A stretch of 64,000 nucleotides of DNA from Desulfovibrio desulfuricans (GTDB lineage: Bacteria > Desulfobacterota > Desulfovibrionia > Desulfovibrionales > Desulfovibrionaceae), in contig SUVB01000053.1 in the NCBI GenBank assembly GCA_015062205.1, forward strand, positions 1-64,000, given 5' to 3'. The translations under genes were made by a program, and so were the position numbers. The notes under the pieces are model-generated. The model made no database searches. It had not been told where the DNA came from and saw only the letters and a program-made list of their open reading frames with translations. Below, in pieces: positions 46,526 to 56,370 of the stretch (positions within the stretch are counted from its first letter, which is position 1; each line of letters begins with the position of its first letter).

Positions 46526-48112
46526 GTGGAAAATCGGGAAAAGAAAAACGCCAGGCCCGTCGTCAAGCTGGGCACCAAGTCGCCCCACGCAGCCTACTTC
46601 ATGCCCATGCTCGAAAGCTTTGCGGCGCGGGAAGGCCTCAATGACGTCATCAGGAACCGCGTGGTAAAGTCCTGTGATCTCCTCGACGCGGGCGTGCCGC
46701 TCTTTCCCAATGATTTTCACAAGCAGCATGACGTCGCCTGGGTGCTGGAGCGCTTCGGCGAGCTGCAGGGCGAGGAACTGGAGAAGCAGGAGGACGTCTT
46801 TGCCGTGGCCGGGCGCATTGTCTCCCTGCGTTCCTTCGGCAAGGTTGCCTTTTTTCACATCATGGACCAGACGGGCCGCATCCAGTGCTACGCCTCGCGC
46901 GAGCACATGGAGGACGCCAACTACGGCATGGTCAAAAAGCTGGATGTGGGCGACATCGTGGGCGTTTCCGGCCACCTGTTCCGCACCAGGACCAACGAGC
47001 TGACCATCGCCTGTCGCAGCGTCAAGCTCATCACGCGCTCCATGCGCCCCCTGCCTGAAAAATATCACGGCCTCACGGATATGGAGACGCGTTACCGCCA
47101 GCGCTACGTGGACCTGATTGTCACGCCCCGCGCGCGGGAAATTTTCTTCAAGCGCAGCCTCATTGTGCGCGAGTTCCGCCGCTTCATGGAAGACCACGGC
47201 TTCATGGAGGTGGAAACGCCCATGATGCAGCCCCTGGCGGGAGGCGCGGCGGCCAAGCCCTTCAAGACCCACCACAATGCCCTTGACCTGCCGCTCTTTT
47301 TGCGCATCGCGCCGGAGCTCTATCTCAAGCGCCTCCTGGTGGGCGGCTTTGAAAAGGTCTTCGAACTGAACCGCAACTTCCGCAACGAGGGCATTGACAC
47401 GCGGCACAACCCGGAATTCACCATGTGCGAATTCTACTGGGCCTATGCCACGTTTGAAGACCTTATGGACTTCACCGAGCAGCTCTTCGCCCATCTGGCC
47501 AGGGCGGCCTGCGGCTCCACCGTGGTGCCCTATCAGGGCGAGATGATCGACCTCACGCCGGGGCACTGGAAGCGCCTGAGCTTCTACGACTCGCTCGCGC
47601 AGATCGGCGGGCACAGTCCGGAATTCTACAATGATTACGCCAAGGTCAAGGCCTATATCCGCTCGCGCGGCGAAAAGGCGGCCGACAGTGAAAGCCTGCA
47701 AAAGCTCCAGGCCAAGCTCTTTGACCTGGATGTGGAAGGCAAGCTCATCCAGCCGCATTTCATCTACCATTACCCCACGGAGATCTCCCCGCTCTCGCGG
47801 CGCAACGACGAAAACCCCGGGCTTACCGACCGTTTCGAGCTGTTCATGACCGGCCGCGAAATGTCCAACGCCTTCTCCGAGCTCAACGACCCCGTGGACC
47901 AGCGCATGCGCTTTGAGGAGCAGGTGCGCGAACGCCTGGCCGGCGACGACGAGGCCCATGAAATGGATCAGGACTATCTGCGCGCCCTGGAATACGGCAT
48001 GCCCCCGGCGGCGGGACAGGGCGTGGGCATTGACAGGCTGGTCATGCTGCTGACGGATTCTCCCTCCATCCGCGAGGTGATCCTCTTCCCCCTGCTGCGC
48101 CCGGAGGTGTAG
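46526..48112 (+). CDS. lysS: Lysyl-tRNA synthetase, class II
   Basis: A 528-residue class II synthetase. The anticodon-binding OB domain is at about 70-180 (VAGRIVSLRSFGKVAFFHIMD), motif 2 is in RNFRNEGIDTRHNPEFT and motif 3 in GVGIDRLVMLLTDSPSIREVI. It charges tRNA-Lys using ATP. The start is GTG at 46526, with AGGAG 7 bases upstream. The length is slightly above the usual 490-510 owing to a short N-terminal extension. Linked to the lol-bam genes downstream, a common order in this group. Confidence 0.95.
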   Translation: MENREKKNARPVVKLGTKSPHAAYFMPMLESFAAREGLNDVIRNRVVKSCDLLDAGVPLFPNDFHKQHDVAWVLERFGELQGEELEKQEDVFAVAGRIVSLRSFGKVAFFHIMDQTGRIQCYASREHMEDANYGMVKKLDVGDIVGVSGHLFRTRTNELTIACRSVKLITRSMRPLPEKYHGLTDMETRYRQRYVDLIVTPRAREIFFKRSLIVREFRRFMEDHGFMEVETPMMQPLAGGAAAKPFKTHHNALDLPLFLRIAPELYLKRLLVGGFEKVFELNRNFRNEGIDTRHNPEFTMCEFYWAYATFEDLMDFTEQLFAHLARAACGSTVVPYQGEMIDLTPGHWKRLSFYDSLAQIGGHSPEFYNDYAKVKAYIRSRGEKAADSESLQKLQAKLFDLDVEGKLIQPHFIYHYPTEISPLSRRNDENPGLTDRFELFMTGREMSNAFSELNDPVDQRMRFEEQVRERLAGDDEAHEMDQDYLRALEYGMPPAAGQGVGIDRLVMLLTDSPSIREVILFPLLRPEV

Positions 48113-48213
48113 GCAGAAGGCGCAGCCCCGCGTTCCCGGCTTCCTCGCGGGCATGTCGAAACTTTGTAAAAAAAGTCTTGAATATCCGGGCAAGCTGGGC
48201 CAATATGCCGCCA

Positions 48214-49440
48214 ATGCGGTTCGAACTTTTCGTAGCCTTGCGCTACCTGTTCTCACGGCGCAAGCAGACCTTCATCTACATCATCTCGATCATGTCCATC
48301 CTGGGCGTGGCGCTGGGCGTCGGCGCGCTGGTGGTGGTGCTCGGCGTGTACAACGGCCTTACCACCGACATGCGCGACAAAATTCTCGGGGCCAACGCCC
48401 ATGCCATTGTCATGTCCCACCTGCCCTCGGCCTTTGAGACGCGGGGCAACGTGACGGAGCAGGCGCGTTCCGTGGCGGGCGTGACCGGGGCCACGCCCTT
48501 CATCTACACCGAGGTCATGCTGTCCGCGGGGGGGGGCGTCAAGGGCGTGGTGCTGCGCGGCATCGACCCGCAAAGCGCGCCCGCGGTGCTCTCCATGCTG
48601 CGGCAGATACGCTCCGGCTCGGCCGAAGGCCTGCAGCGCGAAGGCACGCCGGGCATCATCATCGGGGAAGAGTTGGCCAAGCGTCTGGGGCTCGCCCTCG
48701 GCAGCCGGGTGAACCTGCTCTCCCCCGCCGGGCAGAAGACGGCTTCGGGCTACGCCCCGCGCATCCGCCCCTTTGAGGTGGTCGGCATCTTCAAAACGGG
48801 CATGTTCGAGTATGACTCCTCCCTGGCCTTTGTCACCCTCGCCGCCGCGCGCGACGTGCTGGGCCTGCCCGAGAACTTCATTTCCGGCGTGGAGCTGACC
48901 GTGGACGACCTGTTCCAGGCCGACAAGACCGCCGCCGCCGTGGCTGCGGAACTGGGCTCGCCCTTCTATGTGCGCTCGTGGATGGAGATGAACGCCAACC
49001 TCTTCGCCGCGCTCAAGCTGGAAAAAATCGGCATGTTCATCCTGCTGGCCATGGTGGTGCTCATCGGCTCCTTTTCCATTGTCACCACCCTGGTCATGCT
49101 GGTCATGGAAAAAACGCGCGACATCGCCATCATGATGTCCATGGGAGCCACCAGCGGCATGATACGCCGCATCTTCATGCTGCAGGGCAGCATCATCGGC
49201 GTCATCGGCACGCTGCTGGGCTACGCCCTCGGCCTCAGCCTGGGCTGGCTGCTCAAGCGCTACCAGTTCATCAAGCTGCCGGAAAACGTCTATACCCTCG
49301 ACCACCTGCCCATCAGCATCACCCTCGCGGATGTGCTCATCGTGGGGGCCAGCGCCATGCTGCTCTGCTTTCTGGCAACACTCTACCCGGCCCGGCAGGC
49401 CTCGCGCCTGCAGCCGGCCGAAGCCCTGCGTTACGAATAG
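48214..49440 (+). CDS. lolC: Lipoprotein-releasing system permease (LolC/LolE)
   Basis: A 408-residue permease. One N-terminal helix (FIYIISIMSILGVALGVGAL), a large periplasmic domain (about 45-270), then three C-terminal helices (IGMFILLAMVVLIGSFSIVT and beyond) with the MEKTRDIAIMMSMGAT coupling segment. With LolD it releases lipoproteins from the inner membrane to LolA. The start at 48214 gives the usual MRFELFVALRYL beginning; TTG at 48178 would add 12 residues. Only one permease gene is present, so it may form a homodimer. Confidence 0.9.
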   Translation: MRFELFVALRYLFSRRKQTFIYIISIMSILGVALGVGALVVVLGVYNGLTTDMRDKILGANAHAIVMSHLPSAFETRGNVTEQARSVAGVTGATPFIYTEVMLSAGGGVKGVVLRGIDPQSAPAVLSMLRQIRSGSAEGLQREGTPGIIIGEELAKRLGLALGSRVNLLSPAGQKTASGYAPRIRPFEVVGIFKTGMFEYDSSLAFVTLAAARDVLGLPENFISGVELTVDDLFQADKTAAAVAAELGSPFYVRSWMEMNANLFAALKLEKIGMFILLAMVVLIGSFSIVTTLVMLVMEKTRDIAIMMSMGATSGMIRRIFMLQGSIIGVIGTLLGYALGLSLGWLLKRYQFIKLPENVYTLDHLPISITLADVLIVGASAMLLCFLATLYPARQASRLQPAEALRYE

Positions 49441-49442
49441 CC

Positions 49443-50129
49443 ATGACCGCACTGTATACGTTCAACAACGTGGGCAAAAAATTTTCCATGCCGGGTGGAG
49501 ATCTTGAAATTTTCAAGAATATCTGCATGGTTGTGCGCGAGGGCGAAATGCTCGGCATTGTGGGTTCCTCCGGTTCCGGCAAGAGCACCCTCTTGCATCT
49601 TATGGGGGCTCTTGATACTCCAAGCACGGGCGAGGTGTGCTTTGAAGGGCGGGATATGGCGCGCATGACGCCGGACCAGAAGGCCGCCTTCCGCAACCGG
49701 ACTCTGGGTTTCGTTTTCCAGTTTCACCATCTTTTGCCGGAGTTTTCGGCACTGGAAAATGTGATCATGCCGGCGCTTGTCGGCGGCATGAAACATGGCG
49801 TCGTGCTGCCGCGCGCGCGCGAAACGCTGGAGCGCGTCGGGCTTGCCGCGCGGATGGACAGCAAAATCTCCACCCTTTCCGGCGGCGAGCGGCAGCGCGT
49901 GGCCATTGCCCGCGCGGTGCTGCTCAGGCCGCGCGTGCTTCTCGCCGACGAGCCCACCGGCAATCTGGATGAAGTCACCGGCGCGCAGGTGGGCGCGCTC
50001 ATGAATGAACTCAACCGCGAATTGGGCATGACCCTGGTGGTCGTGACGCACAATCGAGAGCTGGCCGCAGGCATGGACAGAACTCTGGAACTGAAGGCGG
50101 GGACCTTGTATGAGAAGAATATCGGGTAA
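49443..50129 (+). CDS. lolD: Lipoprotein-releasing system ATPase LolD
   Basis: A 228-residue ABC ATPase with Walker A GSSGSGKST at 41-49, the signature LSGGERQR, Walker B VLLADEPTGNLD and the H-loop THNREL. It powers LolC. It starts 2 bases after the lolC stop, and its 3' end overlaps bamA by 20 bases, so the three genes are tightly linked. The frame extends upstream over lolC, but the conserved start is at 49443. Confidence 0.93.
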   Translation: MTALYTFNNVGKKFSMPGGDLEIFKNICMVVREGEMLGIVGSSGSGKSTLLHLMGALDTPSTGEVCFEGRDMARMTPDQKAAFRNRTLGFVFQFHHLLPEFSALENVIMPALVGGMKHGVVLPRARETLERVGLAARMDSKISTLSGGERQRVAIARAVLLRPRVLLADEPTGNLDEVTGAQVGALMNELNRELGMTLVVVTHNRELAAGMDRTLELKAGTLYEKNIG

Positions 50130-52896
50130 GCTGCTGTATAAAGCTCTTTGTCTTGTCGCCATGACCTGCGCATTCCTGGCTGCCGCGCAGCGCGCGACGG
50201 CCGACGAGGCTCCCCTCGTGCTGGTCCTGCCTTTTCAGGTGAATGCCGGTCCCGCCATGCCCGACGCCTCGCGCGACGTGCCGCAGGCCGTCATCACGCA
50301 GCTGCAGAAAAACGGCCTGCGCGCCGTGCCCCTGGATGAAGCGCGCAGCCTGCAGCGCAGCAGCGGCGATTCCATCGACCTGGCCACAGCCCGCATCCTC
50401 GGGCGCAAGGCCGGCGCTTCTCTTGTCATCTACGGCCGCTTCGACCAGCTGGGCGAAGGCTTCAGCATGGAAACGCGCATGGTGCCCACCAGCGAGGGCG
50501 GCGCCGTGCCGGCCAGCTTTGAGCGCAATGCCCTTGCGGCGCTGAACGAATGCGCCGACGCCCTGGCCAAACGCGCGGCGGGCATGGTGCGGCCCCAGGC
50601 GGCCCCCGAAGCCGCGCCGCGGCCAGTCACGGCTGCGGATGCCGCAGGGGCGGCCCCCGCCACGCTCGTGCCCATGCAGTCGCCCACGGCGCAGGGCGCG
50701 CTTGCCGACGTGCAGGTGCGCGGCATGCGCGTGCTTGATCCCGATACCGTACTCATGCGCCTCTCCATCCGCCGGGGCGACAGCCCCGACGCCACGGCCA
50801 TCAACGAGGAAGTGAAGCGCATCTGGGAGATGGGCTACTTCAGCGACGTACAGGCCACGCTTGAAGGCAATGTGCTGGTGTTCACGGTGGTGGAAAAGCC
50901 CCGCATCGACAACATCGTGGTCGAAGGCTCGGATGAAATCGACAAAGAGGACGTGCTGGCCGCCATGGGCACCAAGACCGGCAGCGTGCTCAACGAGCAG
51001 GTGCTCTCCGACGATCTGCAGAAAGTCACCGAGCTGTACCACAAAGAAGGCTACTACCTTGCCAAGGTCACCTACCGCCTGGAAGACCGCCAGGGCGGAC
51101 GCGGCGCCGTGCTGGTGCTCAACATCAAGGAAGGCGGCAAGCTCTACATCAGGGAAGTCAACGTCAAGGGGCTGGAAAAGCTTGACCGGGGCGAACTTGA
51201 TAAATACATGGCCCTCAAGACGCGCGGCATCTTCTCCTGGCTGACCGGCTCCGGCGTGCTCAAGGACGAGTATCTGGAGCGCGACACCAACGCCATCGCC
51301 GCCTTCGGCCTGAGCAAGGGCTTTGTGGACATACAGGTCTCCGCGCCCGAAGTGGACTACCGCGATGACGGCATCTACATCACCTTCAACGTGCATGAAG
51401 GGCCCCGCTACGCCATCCGCAACGTGGTCTTCGCGGGCGACGTCATCGACAGTGAAGACAAGATGCTCAACGTCGTGCAGATGGACGACTGGCAGAAGTC
51501 CGACAAATACTTCTCGCTCACGGTCATGCAGGAAGACAGCAAACGCCTGACCGACTTCTACGCCGATTACGGCTACGCCTTCGCCGAGGTGGACACCAAG
51601 GTCGTCAAGGCCGAGGACGGCAGCGATCAGGTGGACGTGGGCTACCTCATCAACAAGAAACAGAAGGTCTTCATCCGCCGCGTCACGGTGGAGGGCAACA
51701 CAAAAACCCGTGACAACGTCATCCTGCGTGAAATGCGCCTGGGCGACGGCGACATGTACGAAGGCAAGAAACTGCGCCGCTCCAACGAACGCCTGACCCG
51801 CCTGCACTACTTCTCCGCCGTGGATCTGCAACTCATCCCCACGGAAAACGAGGACGAGGTGGATCTCAAGGTCAAGGTCAAGGAGGCGAATACCGGCGCC
51901 ATCATGGGCGGCATCGGCTATTCCAGCTACTATGACGTGGGCGTCTCGGCTTCCGTCATGGAGCGCAACCTCTTCGGCCGCGGCTACTGGCTGCAGCTGC
52001 AGGGCTTCTTCTCCTGGCGGCGCACGGCGGGCGTGCTCACCTTCACCAATCCCCGCCTGTACGACACCAATCTCTCCGTGGGCAACGACCTCTATTACAC
52101 CCGCGACTACTGGGACGCCTTCACCAAGGACACCATCGGCGACACTGTGCGCTTCTCCTACCCCATCGGCGAGTACACCAGCGTGGGCCTCTCCTACCGG
52201 CTGGAACAGTACACCCTGTACGATGTGGACGACGACGCCTCGCCGTACATCCGCGACTACAAGGGCGTCAACTGGACCAGCGCCGTTTCCGCCCGCATCC
52301 TGCGCGACACCACGGACAACAAGGAACGCCCCACCAAGGGCACCATCACCCGTCTGTGGGCCGAATACGGCGGCGGCGGCCTCGGCGGCACGGACAACTT
52401 TATCAAGGCCGTGGCCGACTGGCAGGTGTTCTGGTCGGCCAAGCCGCAACACACCTTCCATGTGCGCGCCCGCGTGGGCGGCGTCTTCCAGAACACCGAC
52501 GATCGCCCGCCCGTGTTCGAGCGCTTCTGGATGGGCGGCATGGATACCATCCGCGGCTATTCCTACACGGATATTTCGCCCCGCGACTACCGCTATGCCA
52601 GTGAGGACCACATCGGCGGCGACCGCATGGGCGTGGCCAACTTGGAGTATATCTGGACCTTCCAGAAAGATCTGGGGCTGGCCATCGTGCCCTTCTTCGA
52701 CATCGGCTACAACATCGACAGCAGGACCATGGGCAACAAGCTTGACAAATACATCGTCTACTCCACAGGCCTGGAACTGCGCTGGCGCTCGCCCATGGGC
52801 GATCTGCGCATCGCCTACGGCATCCCGCTGGAACGCGACTACGACAACGAGATCTGCCCCGGCCGCTTGGAATTCAGCATGGGCCAGTTCTTCTAG
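50110..52896 (+). CDS. bamA: Outer-membrane assembly factor BamA with an extra N-terminal domain
   Basis: A 928-residue Omp85 protein, longer than the usual 800. A signal peptide (1-32, ending RATADEAP) is followed by an extra domain (about 35-160, LVLVLPFQVNAGP to a CsgG/TolB-like strand pattern) and a Pro/Ala linker. Five POTRA domains then run from about 200 to 590 (for example IDNIVVEGSDEIDKEDVLAAM and VFIRRVTVEGNTKTRDNVIL). The C-terminal barrel has the lid motif TIRGYSY and ends in Phe. It folds beta-barrel proteins into the outer membrane. Confidence 0.93.
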   Translation: MRRISGKLLYKALCLVAMTCAFLAAAQRATADEAPLVLVLPFQVNAGPAMPDASRDVPQAVITQLQKNGLRAVPLDEARSLQRSSGDSIDLATARILGRKAGASLVIYGRFDQLGEGFSMETRMVPTSEGGAVPASFERNALAALNECADALAKRAAGMVRPQAAPEAAPRPVTAADAAGAAPATLVPMQSPTAQGALADVQVRGMRVLDPDTVLMRLSIRRGDSPDATAINEEVKRIWEMGYFSDVQATLEGNVLVFTVVEKPRIDNIVVEGSDEIDKEDVLAAMGTKTGSVLNEQVLSDDLQKVTELYHKEGYYLAKVTYRLEDRQGGRGAVLVLNIKEGGKLYIREVNVKGLEKLDRGELDKYMALKTRGIFSWLTGSGVLKDEYLERDTNAIAAFGLSKGFVDIQVSAPEVDYRDDGIYITFNVHEGPRYAIRNVVFAGDVIDSEDKMLNVVQMDDWQKSDKYFSLTVMQEDSKRLTDFYADYGYAFAEVDTKVVKAEDGSDQVDVGYLINKKQKVFIRRVTVEGNTKTRDNVILREMRLGDGDMYEGKKLRRSNERLTRLHYFSAVDLQLIPTENEDEVDLKVKVKEANTGAIMGGIGYSSYYDVGVSASVMERNLFGRGYWLQLQGFFSWRRTAGVLTFTNPRLYDTNLSVGNDLYYTRDYWDAFTKDTIGDTVRFSYPIGEYTSVGLSYRLEQYTLYDVDDDASPYIRDYKGVNWTSAVSARILRDTTDNKERPTKGTITRLWAEYGGGGLGGTDNFIKAVADWQVFWSAKPQHTFHVRARVGGVFQNTDDRPPVFERFWMGGMDTIRGYSYTDISPRDYRYASEDHIGGDRMGVANLEYIWTFQKDLGLAIVPFFDIGYNIDSRTMGNKLDKYIVYSTGLELRWRSPMGDLRIAYGIPLERDYDNEICPGRLEFSMGQFF

Positions 52897-52927
52897 GCCG
52901 CTGTTCCGCAGTCACTGACAATACACA

Positions 52928-52974
52928 TCCGCCCTGCGCAAGCCCGGTACGGTTTGCGCAGGGCGGACGCTTTT
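52928..52974 (+). terminator. Terminator after bamA
   Basis: A near-perfect 17-bp stem (tccgccctgcgcaa arm at 52928-52941 with its complement at 52954-52967, extended inward), then cgctttt. It would end the lysS/lol/bamA transcript ahead of the amidase gene. Confidence 0.8.
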
Positions 52975-53110
52975 CATGCGCCGCGCGCAGAACGGCAGAA
53001 CGGTAACTTTTGCCTTCTCTTCCCGTTTGGCATACATTGTGCTTGAAATGCTTCGCACGATCGTATGACCGTCAGCATTTCGGCAACCCCAAACCCGCAA
53101 GGACATTCCC

Positions 53111-55579
53111 GTGACCACCAAGGCGCACCAATCCAACACTTCCGCCGGACGCGCCGCCTCCATCCGGAGACGGCTTGCGCCGCCCGTGGCTTTTCTGGCG
53201 GCCCTGTGCCTCATGGTCGTATGCTTTTACGATTCGGGCTACACGTCGCTGCCGCCCACGGGCAAGCGCTATGAACTGGCCAAGACAGGCATACAGAACC
53301 TGCGACAGGATGCAAAACGCGCCGGGCTGCGCGAATCGTGGGAAAAACTTGCGGCCGAGTTCCAGACCATTTATGACAGCGATCCCGCCTGGCCCAACCG
53401 CCCGGCGGCCCTGTTCCGCGCGGCCGAAGCCTTGGAAGAACTGGCGCACCGCTCCTTTGCCAAGGCCGATGCGCGCAAGGCCATCGAGTGCTACGAAAAA
53501 GTGGCGCAACGCCACGCGGACAGCCGCCTGGCTGATGACGCCCTGTTCCGCGCGGCCAAGCTGCGCGCCGCATGGCTGAAGGACGACAAGGGCGCGTTGC
53601 GCCTGCTGGAACGCATCCGAAGCCAGTACCCCAAGAGCGATATGCGCGCTGAGGCGCAGGCTCTGGAAAAGACCCTGCTGGCCGCCGCCAGGGGGCGCAC
53701 TGCGCCGGAGGCCCGCCAGGTGGTCGGCACAGACGGCAAGGAAGCCGTGGACGACCAGGCTTCCCCGCGCGTTTCCGCCGCCTCCCGGCAGCCAGGCAGC
53801 GCCGGGCCGCCGCAGGGCAAGGCTGCACGGCAGGGGGCCACGCTGGCGGAAAAGGCTGCCGGCATGGCTCCGCTGCCCCCTGACGATCTGCTGCCCCGCT
53901 ACCGCGAGGCCAAGAACCGCATGGTATCCCTGCGGGCGGACAAGGTGCGGTCGTGCCAGCGCCAACCCTGGGAAGATCTGACCACGGAATTTCTGCGTAT
54001 CTACCAGGCCAAGAAAAACTGGGCCGTTTCACCGGGCGCGCTGTACCGTGCGGCCGCCAGTCTTGAGGCTCTTGCCGACTGCTCCCATCTCAAGAGTGAA
54101 TACCGCCAGGCGCGCGACCTCTATCTCGGGCTGGCGCAGGAATTTCCCGCGAGCGCCCTGGCAGACGACGCGCTGCTGCGCGCGGCCGACATCGACGCCG
54201 GGAAGCTGAACCAGACCGCCGAGGCCCTGGAACTGCTGGACGCCATAACCACCCTGTACGCCGGGGGGGATCAGGCCTCCGCGGCCCGGGCTCTGCGGAC
54301 GCGCCTCAGCGGCAAGGTCGCCGGGGCCGCGAACCATTCCGGCGAAACCGGGAACGCGCAACCGGCCCGCCCCGCGCGCCCGGTGCTCACGGGCCTCTCC
54401 TGGAATTCCCTGAACAAGGACAGTGTGGAAATCGTGCTGGAAATGAGCGCCCCGGCCCGCTATGTCGCGCGGCTGGAAACCCCTCCCCGGCGCGCGGGCA
54501 ACAGGAAGGAACCGGCCGTTCTCCGCCTTTCCCTCGAAAATGCCGCAGTGGCCGACGAGATCCGCAAGGGCCTCGATGTGCGCGGCAGCCTGTTCAAAAG
54601 GCTTGACGTGGCGGAGGGCAAATCCGGCAAGGCCGAGCTGCAGTTCAGTTTTCAGGATGCGCGCCGTTTTGACGCCAGATCGGCGACGGAACCCTGCCGC
54701 ATCATCCTGCGCGTGGCCGCCGGCACAACGCCCCTGCCGCCGGACGGCGCGGGCAGGGCGGGCATGGCCAAGGCCGGGCCGTCCCGTGCGCGCAACGCCG
54801 CTGCCCGGGCCGACGGGGCAGAACCGCGCCTCGTCAGCGACATGGCCCGCCAGCTCGGCCTGACAGTACGCACGGTCTTTATTGATGCGGGGCACGGCGG
54901 CCGAGACCCCGGCACGCAGCACAACAATGTGCTGGAGCGCGAGATTGCGCTTGACGTGGCCATGACGCTGGGCCGCCTGCTGCAGGCCAACGGCATGGAC
55001 GTGGTCTACAGCCGCACGGGCAACAGCACCGTACCCCTGCAGCGGCGCACCGTCATGGCCAACGAGGCCGGCGCAGACCTCTTTGTCTCCATTCACGTCA
55101 ACGCCAACCCCAGTGCCGAAGTGCAGGGCTTTGAAACCTATTATCTGGACATTGCCCGCAATCCGGAAGCGGCCCGCCTCGCCACGCTGGAAAACGCCGG
55201 CAGCGGCCACCGCCTCGGCGACATGCAGAAAATGCTCGCCGACGTCATGCTTAACGCGCGCGTGGACGAATCCCGCCATCTTGCGGCCGACATCCAGCGC
55301 CGTTCGCTCTCCCGCCTCAAGCGGCGCAAGTATGCTGTGCGCGACAACGGCGTCAAGTCCGCTCCCTTCCTGGTGCTGCTGGGCGCGCAGATGCCCGCGG
55401 TGTTGGTGGAGCTCGGCTACTGCACCCATAAGGACGAGGCGCGCAATCTTCTGACGCCGCAGTACCGCATGGCGCTTGCCGAAGGTCTCGCCGAGGGCGT
55501 CCTCGCTTACAGAGACAGGCTGCTCAAGCGCAGAACCGTGCAGAATTCCTTGACGCCCGACAGCGCCGATGCTATGTGA
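53111..55579 (+). CDS. N-acetylmuramoyl-L-alanine amidase (AmiC-like) with duplicated helical repeats
   Basis: An 822-residue protein: one N-terminal membrane helix (PPVAFLAALCLMVVCFY), two TPR-like modules (about 55-195 and 260-400) that resemble each other, an AMIN-type domain (about 425-560) and an Amidase_3 domain (about 600-815). Zinc ligands are in DAGHGGRDPG, VLEREIALD and VSIHVNA, and the catalytic Glu is in AVLVELGYC. It cleaves the stem peptide from septal peptidoglycan. The start is GTG at 53111. Normal AmiC proteins are about 420 residues and lack the repeats. Confidence 0.88.
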   Translation: MTTKAHQSNTSAGRAASIRRRLAPPVAFLAALCLMVVCFYDSGYTSLPPTGKRYELAKTGIQNLRQDAKRAGLRESWEKLAAEFQTIYDSDPAWPNRPAALFRAAEALEELAHRSFAKADARKAIECYEKVAQRHADSRLADDALFRAAKLRAAWLKDDKGALRLLERIRSQYPKSDMRAEAQALEKTLLAAARGRTAPEARQVVGTDGKEAVDDQASPRVSAASRQPGSAGPPQGKAARQGATLAEKAAGMAPLPPDDLLPRYREAKNRMVSLRADKVRSCQRQPWEDLTTEFLRIYQAKKNWAVSPGALYRAAASLEALADCSHLKSEYRQARDLYLGLAQEFPASALADDALLRAADIDAGKLNQTAEALELLDAITTLYAGGDQASAARALRTRLSGKVAGAANHSGETGNAQPARPARPVLTGLSWNSLNKDSVEIVLEMSAPARYVARLETPPRRAGNRKEPAVLRLSLENAAVADEIRKGLDVRGSLFKRLDVAEGKSGKAELQFSFQDARRFDARSATEPCRIILRVAAGTTPLPPDGAGRAGMAKAGPSRARNAAARADGAEPRLVSDMARQLGLTVRTVFIDAGHGGRDPGTQHNNVLEREIALDVAMTLGRLLQANGMDVVYSRTGNSTVPLQRRTVMANEAGADLFVSIHVNANPSAEVQGFETYYLDIARNPEAARLATLENAGSGHRLGDMQKMLADVMLNARVDESRHLAADIQRRSLSRLKRRKYAVRDNGVKSAPFLVLLGAQMPAVLVELGYCTHKDEARNLLTPQYRMALAEGLAEGVLAYRDRLLKRRTVQNSLTPDSADAM

Positions 55580-55723
55580 GGCAGGTATTTCCGCATTGCT
55601 GTCTGCGGCATGGTGCGCACGCATTGCTGCCTGGACGGCGCGGCCGGTTGCGAAGCCTGCGGCGCGGGGCATCCTGTTCCGCAAGGACGATATAATATTC
55701 AGCATTGGGGAAGGAGAATTTTC

Positions 55724-56275
55724 ATGCGCAAGCTTTTGATGACGGCTGTCGCAGTCGGGCTGCTGCTTGTTGGGGGACAGGTTCGCGCTGCCGACGGCAA
55801 CGCTGTGCCAGCGGCGAAAATCGGCGTTGTCGACATGCAAACCGTAGCCACCCAGAGCGAGCCGGCACAGGCCGCCAAGGCACAGATGGAAAGCAAGTTC
55901 GGCAAGGAACGCGCCAAACTGGAGAAACAGGGCGAAGCCCTCAAGAAAAAGGCCGAGGCCCTCAAAAACCCCAAGGTCAGCGAAGACAAGAAGCTCGACT
56001 TCATCCGCTCCAAGCAGGAGCTGGACCAGAAGACCCGCAATTTCCTGCGCAAGGTTGAACAGGAAGAAGTGAAGCTGCGCCAGGATATGGTCACCCTGGT
56101 ATTCAGCGCCACCTATGAAGTGGCCCGCGCCAAGGGCTTCAACTTTGTGGTGGACGTCACCGCCGGCGGCGTGCTCTATGCGGACCAGTCCATGGATCTG
56201 ACCAAGGAAGTGCTGGCCGAAGTGAACAAGCTCTACAAGGAAAAGGGGAAAGACAAAGGCAAGGACAAGAAATAA
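55724..56275 (+). CDS. skp: Periplasmic chaperone Skp/OmpH
   Basis: A 183-residue protein with a signal peptide (1-22, ending VRAAD), a strand KIGVVDMQTV and a long Lys/Glu-rich coiled coil (about 50-130), the arms of the jellyfish-shaped trimer. It holds unfolded outer-membrane proteins for BamA. The start at 55724 has AAGGAG. TATAAT at 55691-55696 could be a -10 box, but no good -35 was found. The C-terminus ends in a short Lys-rich tail. Confidence 0.9.
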   Translation: MRKLLMTAVAVGLLLVGGQVRAADGNAVPAAKIGVVDMQTVATQSEPAQAAKAQMESKFGKERAKLEKQGEALKKKAEALKNPKVSEDKKLDFIRSKQELDQKTRNFLRKVEQEEVKLRQDMVTLVFSATYEVARAKGFNFVVDVTAGGVLYADQSMDLTKEVLAEVNKLYKEKGKDKGKDKK

Positions 56276-56298
56276 GTCCTCCTTCCCGACAGTGTTCC

Positions 56299-56334
56299 GG
56301 GCCTCTCAACCTGCGGGCGCGAGAGGCCCTTTTT
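56299..56334 (+). terminator. Terminator after skp
   Basis: Stem gggcctctc/gagaggccc with five T after it, lying 24 bases past the skp stop. fabZ begins 37 bases later, so fabZ may depend on read-through. Confidence 0.85.
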
Positions 56335-56370
56335 CGTATCTGACGCATTTCAACGCGAAGAGGCTTTGCC

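Noticed and set aside
50011..52611. 866-residue - strand frame opposite bamA
   Set aside because: His/Val/Gly-rich antisense shadow of bamA with no family motif.
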